20,539 nt of DNA, from assembly GCA_003155465.1 (NCBI GenBank), contig PMCR01000140.1, positions 1-20,539 on the forward strand, written 5' to 3'. The notes under the pieces were generated by a model. That model searched no databases, was not told the origin of the DNA, and saw only the letters and a program-made list of their open reading frames with translations. Within the stretch, counting starts at the first letter, position 1; every line of letters begins with the position of its first letter. The position numbers and the translations under genes were made by a program. Origin of the DNA: Myxococcales bacterium (GTDB lineage: Bacteria; Myxococcota; Polyangia; Fen-1088). Below, piece after piece: positions 14,773 to 20,539 of this stretch.

Positions 14773-16677
14773 ATGAACAACACGAAGCCCGATCGCATGT
14801 GTGGCAGACACCTGTGCGGTCGCTTCGTCGTCCTGGCGTTGGTGGCGGCCCTTGCCTGGGCGCCAGCCGGGGCGCGGGCTGCCGCACTGGCCGAGAGCGA
14901 TTTTGCCCTGGCTGTCTACGCCTCCCAGGGAAGTTCGTGGCGCGCTCTCGATGCAAGCGATCTCAACGGTTTCTTCAACCCGCACCGGTGCCGCTGTCCC
15001 GACACGATTTCGGCGCAGTTGCAGCTCACCTCGTCAGGGCAAACCAACCTGGGCAGCTCGACAATCTCGGTCAATTTCTTGCTCGGGGCGAGCTGCGCCA
15101 GTTCCGCCTCGTCCACGTCGTGCGTTTCCATCGGCCAGCTAACCTTCTCGGCGTCCCAGGCGGCCACGGCCCCGACCTTTGGGAGCAGCCAAGTGTTCCA
15201 GGCAGCGGCGGGCAGCACGACGGTGGACTGCGCCAGCCTGACCTCGGGGTCGACCACCCTGTGGGCTGTCCTCGCCCAGGACAGCGTGGCGCTCTCTTTC
15301 ACTCCATCTCTCCAGATTCCGGTTGTCGCTACCGTGGTCGCGGCCCCCACCGCCGTTACCGCCCAGCCCGCGGACCAGGGCATCCTCGTCACCTGGACTC
15401 CGCCGGAGGACATGTCCCAGGTCGCGGGGTACCAGGTGCTCTGCCTGCCCGGTCCGGCCCAGGCGTCCGCCGCCGCCTATGAAAGTTGCGGGCTGGACAG
15501 CAGCGGCACGGGCAGCGCGATCTTGACCGCAGCCGACCAGACCCAGGTTTGCTCGGCCGAACTTTCCAGCACGGCCAAATCGGTCCGTTTGGCCGGGCTG
15601 GTGAATGGCACGTCCTACACGGTGGCCGTGATCGCCATCGATCCGAGTGGCGGCACCAGCGCGCTGTCGCCGCAAGCCCAGGCGACCCCCCAGCCTACCA
15701 TAGGATTCTTCGAGAAGTACCAGCAGTCCGGAGGAGCGGCCAGCGGCTGTGCGCTGTCGCCGCACTCGGGTCGCGCGAGTCTGCTCTGGCTGGCACTGGT
15801 CGCCGGTTTGATTGTAGCGCTGCGCCAGTGCCCGCGGCGCAGCCGTCGGGTCTCTGATATGGGCACCCTGAAAGGGTTCCCATGCCCTCCCGCGATGGTA
15901 CGCGGCCGGCAAAGCCGGCCGGGTCCCCACGCGGCGACCACCCGCACCGGGGTCACGCGCGCCGTGTTCCTGCTGGTCGCGTGGAGCGCGACCGCGCGTG
16001 CGCAGGTGGCGCTCGACCGCGGCCTTGCCGATTGGCCCCGGGAATCGGCAGCGCCGCTTTCGATCCAGCCGCCTGATTGGGGCGTGGAGATCGGTGTGTC
16101 GCTCTACCGTCCGGCGGTCGACAGCGAGTTCGCCACCGGGGTCCATCCGTTTGCCGATACCTTCGGGTCCTCCCGTCATCTCATGTCGGAGCTGGAGGTC
16201 GATCGGTACCTGGCCCGTCGCTTCGGAACCTGGGGCGTGGGTCTGCGCGGTGGCTACTACAAGGTGACGGGCGCGGCCTTCCTGGCCGACGGAACAGCCC
16301 GGAGTGGAGACGAGACGGCGCTGCGCCTCATCCCTTTTTCGCTGTCGGGTCTGTATCGAGCTGATCGGATTCCGGGCCTGAGGAAGGTGCCGCTCTTCCC
16401 GTACTTCAAAGCCGGGCTGGACGGCGTGGTGTGGACCACGAGCCGCACAGGAGCAAGCGCTTCCCATACCGGGTTCACGCCGGGGTGGCACGTCGCCGCG
16501 GGGCTTGCGCTGGGCCTGAACTTCCTCGGCTTCGGCAGCATCAACCCGGGAGCGGTTGCCGACCCCTGCGCACTCTTTTTCGAATGGGACTACGCCGCGA
16601 TCAATGGACTGGGGCTGGACAGCAAACTGCACGTGGGCGACAGCACATGGTTCGCCGGGGTGATGTTCGACCTGTGA
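14773..16677 (+). CDS. Sorting-signal FnIII protein joined in frame to an outer-membrane barrel protein
   Basis: One unbroken frame of 634 codons holds what look like two proteins. Part 1 (1-359) has a signal peptide (hydrophobic 17-31, A-R-A-A cut near 37), paired cysteines, a fibronectin type III-like domain at about 188-306, and a C-terminal sorting signal: Gly-Cys at 325-326, a hydrophobic helix 335-351 and a basic end R-Q-C-P-R-R-S-R-R (352-359). This fits MYXO-CTERM-like anchors. Part 2 (about 375-634) starts with a new signal-like segment (T-R-A-V-F-L-L-V-A-W, then A-T-A-R-A-Q at 406-411) and a beta-barrel that ends in F-D-L. From memory they match the MXAN_2561 and MXAN_2562 families, which are neighbouring genes in Myxococcus. 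ATG codons at 15859 and 15895 could start part 2 alone, but neither has a Shine-Dalgarno. AGGAT lies 8 bases before ATG 14773. Confidence 0.7.
   Translation: MNNTKPDRMCGRHLCGRFVVLALVAALAWAPAGARAAALAESDFALAVYASQGSSWRALDASDLNGFFNPHRCRCPDTISAQLQLTSSGQTNLGSSTISVNFLLGASCASSASSTSCVSIGQLTFSASQAATAPTFGSSQVFQAAAGSTTVDCASLTSGSTTLWAVLAQDSVALSFTPSLQIPVVATVVAAPTAVTAQPADQGILVTWTPPEDMSQVAGYQVLCLPGPAQASAAAYESCGLDSSGTGSAILTAADQTQVCSAELSSTAKSVRLAGLVNGTSYTVAVIAIDPSGGTSALSPQAQATPQPTIGFFEKYQQSGGAASGCALSPHSGRASLLWLALVAGLIVALRQCPRRSRRVSDMGTLKGFPCPPAMVRGRQSRPGPHAATTRTGVTRAVFLLVAWSATARAQVALDRGLADWPRESAAPLSIQPPDWGVEIGVSLYRPAVDSEFATGVHPFADTFGSSRHLMSELEVDRYLARRFGTWGVGLRGGYYKVTGAAFLADGTARSGDETALRLIPFSLSGLYRADRIPGLRKVPLFPYFKAGLDGVVWTTSRTGASASHTGFTPGWHVAAGLALGLNFLGFGSINPGAVADPCALFFEWDYAAINGLGLDSKLHVGDSTWFAGVMFDL
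15861..15881 (+). repeat. Inverted repeat 1 at the junction
   Basis: GGGCACCCT and AGGGTTCCC pair around a GAA loop, with eight of nine positions matched and one C-T mismatch. It begins at the last base of the internal ATG at 15859. Folding could hide that start or reduce read-through. Confidence 0.45.
15903..15921 (+). repeat. Inverted repeat 2 at the junction
   Basis: CGGCCGGC and GCCGGCCG form a perfect 8-bp all-GC stem with an AAA loop, just after the internal ATG at 15895. It is the strongest hairpin I noticed in the window. No T-run follows. It could pause transcription or translation at the module boundary. Confidence 0.6.
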
Positions 16678-16688
16678 CGGGGCACAAC

Positions 16689-16702
16689 GCGCGCATGCGC
16701 GC
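16689..16702. repeat. 14-bp palindrome between convergent genes
   Basis: GCGCGCATGCGCGC is a perfect palindrome 11 bases after the barrel gene stop and 55 bases before the end of the convergent methyltransferase-like gene. It has no loop and no T-run, so it is a poor terminator; it may be chance in GC-rich DNA or a binding site. Confidence 0.3.
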
Positions 16703-16757
16703 AATCTGGCCGCCTGAAGGGCCGGGTGCAGCCCGCCGTCAGTTGGCTCAGCGCGGA

Positions 16758-17705
16758 TCAGGGGACTGACTTGCGCTCGAAGACCAGTACCTGTGGGTCG
16801 ATCTCAGGCGGCAGAAGCAGGCGGGCCAGGCCATGGTCAGTGTGCCAATCGAAGTCAGTCTGGCTCTCGTAGGCGGACCAGTCACCAGCGGCAAACCGGT
16901 GCCGGGTGGTCAGCACCAAGTACAGATCGACCGACGGAGTACGCAAGACCTCCTGCTCGAATGAATTCTTGGGCGGCGGGAAACAGCACAGCACTGCCTT
17001 GGGCTGGTAGCGGGCCAGCGCCACCGCGGCGTCCATCTTTTCCACCTGATCGGGATAGCGGATGACGTGCGCCCAGCTCTGGTCGTCGATGGCTCGGATG
17101 GTGACTCCCGCGTCAGACAGAAATCGGGTCAAGGTTCCGTCCCCGGCCGCGATCTCCAGGCTGGGGCGGTCGCCGATGAGTCTGGCAAGGGCCTGCACCA
17201 ACTCCCGGGAGTAGAAGGCGTATATCCCGCGTGGTTGGACGAGCGGCATCAGCAGGCGTTTCTGCGTGACGAATCGCCACCAAAAGCGGAAGGCGGGCAG
17301 AGACACCGGCTTGCGCACGAGTCCATGGGAGAAGAACAGCCGTTGCACCAAGAACCCGCTCCACAGGCCGAAACGCACGCGGCCCCCGGTAGCCACGACG
17401 GCCGCCGCCTGCAGCACGCGCTGGGCGGCAAGCTGGGCCATGTGCGCGCGTACCAGGTACGGCAGAGCGCCTGCCAGGACTTGGGGATTCTTGTGACTCG
17501 TTTCTACCCGCTGGCGAAAAGGCGCGGCTGCCTCGCGCGCGCGCACGACAAAGGCCTCGATCTCCTCAGGGCGCTTGCTGGCGGTGGCGGCCACCAAGTC
17601 CTTTCCCACGCTCTCCCATTCCGCGGGGAAACGCTCCATCAGGACATCCAGCGAGGCCGAGTCCAGAACCTCCAGCTGCCGTTTCGCGCGTTCGGGGTGG
17701 GCCAT
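16758..17705 (-). CDS. SAM-dependent methyltransferase-like protein
   Basis: This 315-residue protein has a Rossmann-type C-terminal half. Motif I is L-E-I-A-A-G-D-G-T (183-191), followed by an acidic strand end I-R-A-I-D-D (203-208) and a V-L-C-C-F-P-P-P segment (238-245) in the place where methyltransferases carry their substrate-loop motif. These suggest S-adenosylmethionine binding; the substrate is unknown. The N-terminal 130 residues are helical and unassigned, with a long Ala/Arg-rich stretch. No signal peptide is visible. It ends 81 bases from the convergent barrel gene, and starts 72 bases downstream of tRNA-Pro on the same strand. An AGGAG lies 15 bases before the ATG, which is far for a ribosome site, so the start is not certain. 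Confidence 0.7.
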   Translation of the reverse strand: MAHPERAKRQLEVLDSASLDVLMERFPAEWESVGKDLVAATASKRPEEIEAFVVRAREAAAPFRQRVETSHKNPQVLAGALPYLVRAHMAQLAAQRVLQAAAVVATGGRVRFGLWSGFLVQRLFFSHGLVRKPVSLPAFRFWWRFVTQKRLLMPLVQPRGIYAFYSRELVQALARLIGDRPSLEIAAGDGTLTRFLSDAGVTIRAIDDQSWAHVIRYPDQVEKMDAAVALARYQPKAVLCCFPPPKNSFEQEVLRTPSVDLYLVLTTRHRFAAGDWSAYESQTDFDWHTDHGLARLLLPPEIDPQVLVFERKSVP

Positions 17706-17776
17706 GTCTCGCTCACGAATCTCCTGGTCAGCCGGTCCACCCCGAAGTGAGTAGAGCCGCGAAACAATTGTGGTTG

Positions 17777-17850
17777 TCGGGGCGAGAGGATTTGAACCTC
17801 CGGCCTTTCGGTCCCGAACCGAACGCGCTACCAGACTGCGCCACGCCCCG
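17777..17850 (-). tRNA. tRNA-Pro (anticodon CGG)
   Basis: The 74-base cloverleaf is complete on the minus strand. A 7-bp acceptor stem (CGGGGCG with CGCCCCG) is followed by a D-arm GCGC/GCGC and an anticodon stem TTCGG/CCGAA. The anticodon loop is TTCGGGA with anticodon CGG, reading CCG proline codons. The T-arm GGAGG/CCTCT has a TTCAAAT loop, and the discriminator is A. CCA is not encoded directly after the discriminator. The layout closely matches E. coli tRNA-Pro(CGG). An AT-rich segment (17851-17865) lies just upstream and may be part of the promoter. Confidence 0.95.
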
Positions 17851-17915
17851 ATATATTTTCATTCAACCTGGAAGCCGGCCGGGCCAAGTCCCAACTCGTC
17901 TTCCCCCGCCGCCAA

Positions 17916-17921
17916 GGTCAA
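17916..17921 (-). promoter_or_regulatory. TTGACC, possible -35 upstream of tRNA-Pro
   Basis: TTGACC on the minus strand, preceded by a run of T, lies in the 120-base gap between yacG and the tRNA gene. It matches 5 of 6 positions of the -35 consensus. The hexamer 17 bases on (CGAGTT) is a poor -10, so the promoter is only suggested. Confidence 0.25.
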
Positions 17922-17970
17922 AAAAAGTAGCACGACCCTCCGGCATCGCCACGAGAAAACGACCGCGGCT

Positions 17971-18183
17971 TCAGTCTGGGTCATCGCCCTCGCTGTCGCT
18001 TCGCGCCGCGCTCTGGTCCAGCGCTTCTTCGGAAATCGGTTGGCTGATTCGGTAGGCCCCGTCGAGCCAACTCCCCAGGTCCGCCAGCCTACAACGCTGC
18101 GAGCAAAATGGCCGATAGGGCGCGCTGGCCGGTTCTGGCGGGATGGCTCGCCTACAGATGGGACAACGACCTGCGCCTGTCAT
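17971..18183 (-). CDS. yacG: DNA gyrase inhibitor YacG (zinc-binding)
   Basis: YacG is a small zinc protein that binds GyrB and inhibits gyrase in E. coli. The 70-residue frame carries the four zinc cysteines Cys7, Cys10, Cys27 and Cys31 in C-P-I-C and C-S-Q-R-C. The family-typical 'RPFCSQRCRLADLGSWLDG' segment is followed by an acidic tail ending D-D-P-D. Length and motif spacing fit the family. It is transcribed toward tRNA-Pro and is divergent from the M16 peptidase gene, with only 62 bases between them. The usual partners coaE and zapD are absent. The ribosome site is weak (GAAAG, 4 bases before the ATG). Confidence 0.9.
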   Translation of the reverse strand: MTGAGRCPICRRAIPPEPASAPYRPFCSQRCRLADLGSWLDGAYRISQPISEEALDQSAARSDSEGDDPD

Positions 18184-18232
18184 GATCTTTCGTCTACCAC
18201 GCTGCCTGTCCCCAAGCAGGCCGGCGACGTGC

Positions 18233-18238
18233 TACGGT
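18233..18238 (+). promoter_or_regulatory. -10-like TACGGT before the M16 peptidase
   Basis: TACGGT, with a TG one base upstream as in an extended -10, ends 7 bases before the GTG start at 18246. There is no Shine-Dalgarno, so the transcript may be leaderless. No -35 box was identified. Confidence 0.3.
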
Positions 18239-18245
18239 TGCGGCG

Positions 18246-20539
18246 GTGAGGCTAGCTGTCCTCTCTTGCATCCTCCTGGTTGTCGCCGGCTGCAGCCACA
18301 GATGGCCGACCGACGCCCTGGGGGTGACGCAACCGGAGGCCGCGGCCAGGAGAGAAAAACCTGTGATCTTTCGTCTCGACAACGGCCTGGAGGTGGTTCT
18401 GGAAGAGAACCATGCCGCGCCCGTGGTGGCATTTCAGACCTGGGTCAGGATTGGCTCAGCCGATGAGCCCCCGGAGCTGGCAGGCATCGCCCACGTGTTC
18501 GAACACATGTTGTTCAAGGGAACCAAGAAGCGCGGCGTGGGCCAGATCGCCCGGGAAGTTGAGGGCTCTGGCGGCGAAATCAACGCTTGGACCAGCCATG
18601 ACGAGACCGTGTACCACCTCGTCCTGGCCAGTCGGTTTTTCGACACCGGCCTCGACATCCTGGCCGACACCATTCAAAACGCCGGCTTCGACCCGGCGGA
18701 GTTCGATCGTGAGCGGCACGTCGTTCTCGAAGAGATCAAGCAAGGGCTGGACGACCCGGAACGCCAGGCGGGGCAGGGCCTGTTTCGCGCTGCTTTCGAC
18801 CAACATCCCTACGGCCGCGCCATCATCGGGACCGAGGCTACCGTGCGTCGTTTGCGCCGGGAAGACCTGGTGGCCTTCTTCTCCAAGTGCTATGTCGGCA
18901 GCAACCTGACGCTGGTTGTGGTGGGTGACTTCGACGTCGACAATGCGCGCCGGAAGATCGCCCAGGCCTTCTCCGCGATCCCCGCGGGAGTCCCGGTTGC
19001 CGCCCGGCCCAGGCAGGTCGAGCAATCCCAACTGCGTGTGGTCACGGCTGCGCGAGATGTGAAGGAAACCCAGCTGCTTTTCGGGTTTCACGCCCCTGCC
19101 ATCAACCACCCCGATATTCCCGCGCTCGACCTTCTGGCCGTAGCGCTCGGCCAGGGCGACAGCTCGCGGCTCAATCTCGAAGTGGTGCGCAACCGCCAGC
19201 TGGTGACCAACACCGCGGCCTACCTGTTCTCTGCGCGCGATCCGGGACTCATGGTGGTGGCCGCCAGCCTTCCCCCTGGTCGGGTCGATGACGCTACCCG
19301 CTCTTTGCTCGACGAGATTCTGCGTCTGTCGCGCGAGGAGATGGCGCAAGAGGAGCTGGCCAAGGCGCGCACCATCCTGGAAAGTGACCGCGTCTACGAC
19401 AAGGAGACCGTGCAAGGCTATGCGCGCAAGTTGGGCTTCTTCACCGCCATCGCCGGCGACGTAGGTTTCGAGGATCGCTATCTTGCCATCCTGCAGAAGC
19501 TGACCCCGGCCGACCTGAGACGAGTGGCGGCCCAGTACCTGCGGGTGTCGAACTTGACGGTCTTCGCGCAGGTGCCCGAGCCAAAGGCCGACAAGCAACG
19601 GGCCAGGACGGAGAAGACCACGGCCTCGATCAAGAGGCTGGCCGAGGCGGCCGAGGCCAGAGCCGATGCACGCTTCGCGCGCGCGACCGCCGCGGGCGAG
19701 GGGGACCGTGTGGTCGCGCATGTCTTCCCCTTCGGGCTCAAGCTTCTGGTCATGCGCGACGCCTCGGTGCCCATCGTGGCTGTACGCGCGACATGGGTAG
19801 GGGGGCTCCGCTACGAGGACGAGCGATCAAACGGCATCTCGCACATGCTGGCGACGCTGTTCGCGCGCGGCACCAAGACCCGGAGCGCGGAGCAAATCAT
19901 GAACGAGGTCGAAGGCATGGCGGGCAGCATCTCAGGCTACTCGGGCCGCAACAGTCTGGGTCTGCAGGCCGAGTTTCTGTCGCGCTATCTCGAGCGGGGA
20001 TTCGATCTGGTGGCGGACTGCCTGCTCAATGCCACTTTTCCCGACGAGGAGTTGGACAAGGAGAGGCGCATCGTCATCGACGACATCCGCGCGCAGGAGG
20101 ACAACCTGGGTCAGGTGGCGTTCCGGCTCTTCCATTCCGGCATGTGGAAGAAGCACCCCTATCGTCTCGATCCTCTGGGCACGGCGGACTCCGTCGCGGG
20201 GTTTACCCGGCGTAAGCTCATACAACACTTCCGCCGCTTCTACGCGATCAAGAACCTGACCCTCGCGGTGGTGGGCGATGTGGATCCCAACCGCGTGATT
20301 GCCAAGGTGGCCACGCTCTTCTCCGGCGCGTCCGAAGCAGGCGCCCAGCAGGCCGAGGTAGCCGCCGAACCGCCTCCGGAAGGGCCACGCCAGGTCTTCA
20401 AGTTCTTGGACAAGGAGCAGGCCCATGTCGTGCTCGGCTTCCCGGGTGTGACGTTCGCCAATCCCGATCGTTTTCCTCTGGAGATCCTGGCGCATGTCCT
20501 TTCCGGGCAGGGAGGCCGCCTGTTCAGCGAGATTCGCGA
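18246..20539 (+). CDS. Two-module M16 zinc metallopeptidase lipoprotein, 3' end cut by the window
   Basis: The visible 764 codons encode a PqqL/pitrilysin-type (M16) peptidase that probably degrades peptides in the periplasm. GTG 18246 is chosen because it gives a lipoprotein signal peptide: Arg2, hydrophobic 3-13, lipobox V-A-G-C with Cys16. The first module has the inverted zinc motif H-V-F-E-H (His83, Glu86, His87) and a downstream E-R-x-V-V-L-E-E-I segment (156-164) carrying the third ligand. The second module, from about residue 490, has the fold signature but reads S-H-M-L-A-T where the zinc motif should be, so it is probably catalytically silent and helps form the chamber, as in other tandem M16 proteins. 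The frame stays open to the last base. It is divergent from yacG; a long antisense open frame at 18456-19721 is a shadow. Confidence 0.9.
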   Translation, partial: MRLAVLSCILLVVAGCSHRWPTDALGVTQPEAAARREKPVIFRLDNGLEVVLEENHAAPVVAFQTWVRIGSADEPPELAGIAHVFEHMLFKGTKKRGVGQIAREVEGSGGEINAWTSHDETVYHLVLASRFFDTGLDILADTIQNAGFDPAEFDRERHVVLEEIKQGLDDPERQAGQGLFRAAFDQHPYGRAIIGTEATVRRLRREDLVAFFSKCYVGSNLTLVVVGDFDVDNARRKIAQAFSAIPAGVPVAARPRQVEQSQLRVVTAARDVKETQLLFGFHAPAINHPDIPALDLLAVALGQGDSSRLNLEVVRNRQLVTNTAAYLFSARDPGLMVVAASLPPGRVDDATRSLLDEILRLSREEMAQEELAKARTILESDRVYDKETVQGYARKLGFFTAIAGDVGFEDRYLAILQKLTPADLRRVAAQYLRVSNLTVFAQVPEPKADKQRARTEKTTASIKRLAEAAEARADARFARATAAGEGDRVVAHVFPFGLKLLVMRDASVPIVAVRATWVGGLRYEDERSNGISHMLATLFARGTKTRSAEQIMNEVEGMAGSISGYSGRNSLGLQAEFLSRYLERGFDLVADCLLNATFPDEELDKERRIVIDDIRAQEDNLGQVAFRLFHSGMWKKHPYRLDPLGTADSVAGFTRRKLIQHFRRFYAIKNLTLAVVGDVDPNRVIAKVATLFSGASEAGAQQAEVAAEPPPEGPRQVFKFLDKEQAHVVLGFPGVTFANPDRFPLEILAHVLSGQGGRLFSEIR

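Larger units (their letters stand above)
15826..15963 (+). other. Junction between the two protein modules
   Basis: This stretch encodes the basic end of the first module, a Pro/Arg/Gly-rich linker and the second signal-like segment. It contains possible internal starts at 15859 and 15895 and two hairpins, yet no stop codon in the main frame. It therefore looks like an intergenic region that happens to be open, or a true linker. A sequencing error in the hairpins could have removed a stop or shifted the frame. Confidence 0.55.

Noticed and set aside
15139..16704. Minus-strand open frame of 521 codons opposite the fused surface/barrel protein
   Set aside because: Arg/Ala/Gly-rich product with no signal peptide or domain, opposite a frame with signal peptides and a sorting signal.
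18456..19721. Minus-strand open frame opposite the M16 peptidase
   Set aside because: The plus strand encodes HxxEH and a lipoprotein signal; the antisense product has no recognisable motif.
1..20539. Mobile elements, CRISPR arrays, phage genes
   Set aside because: No transposase, integrase, terminal inverted repeats with target duplication, or regularly spaced repeats were seen. The tRNA-Pro gene has no visible partial copy nearby that would mark an integration site.

Overview
The window is GC-rich, densely coded DNA from a free-living bacterium, most likely a myxobacterium or close relative (Myxococcota, formerly Deltaproteobacteria). This rests on high G+C at third codon positions, a DUF4388-type protein, a GlgE maltosyltransferase, and a two-part surface/outer-membrane protein resembling a pair I recall from Myxococcus (MXAN_2561/MXAN_2562 families; from memory, not searched). 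No mobile element, CRISPR array or rRNA was seen.

Layout. At 69-1243 (minus) thymidylate kinase is followed by a PDZ lipoprotein with a 4-base overlap. At 1307-2824 (plus) is an exported protein with a Cys-rich head and carboxypeptidase-regulatory-like beta-sandwich repeats. At 2958-5358 (minus) an accessory-looking operon holds, in transcription order, a 40-residue ORF, a chymotrypsin-fold serine protease without signal peptide, and an exported protein with a barrel-like C-terminus. A 437-bp gap separates it from a divergent membrane protein of unknown function (5796-7220, plus).

From 7349 to 14706 (plus) lies a housekeeping run: glgE, galU, priA, a DUF4388/degenerate J-domain protein, and fmt. 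galU, priA, the DUF4388 gene and fmt overlap or are separated by only a few bases, so they are probably one transcript. glgE and galU both handle activated glucose. priA and fmt often flank def in other bacteria; here the DUF4388 gene sits between them.

At 14773-16677 (plus) one open frame joins a signal peptide/FnIII/C-terminal sorting-signal protein to an outer-membrane beta-barrel protein that has its own signal-peptide-like segment. A methyltransferase-like gene (16758-17705), tRNA-Pro(CGG) and yacG follow on the minus strand. Divergent from yacG, a two-module M16 metallopeptidase lipoprotein starts at 18246 and runs off the window.

No complete new system can be claimed. The best candidates are the two-proteins-in-one frame at 14773-16677, with two hairpins at its junction, and the small-ORF/protease/exported-protein operon with its divergent membrane protein at 2958-7220.
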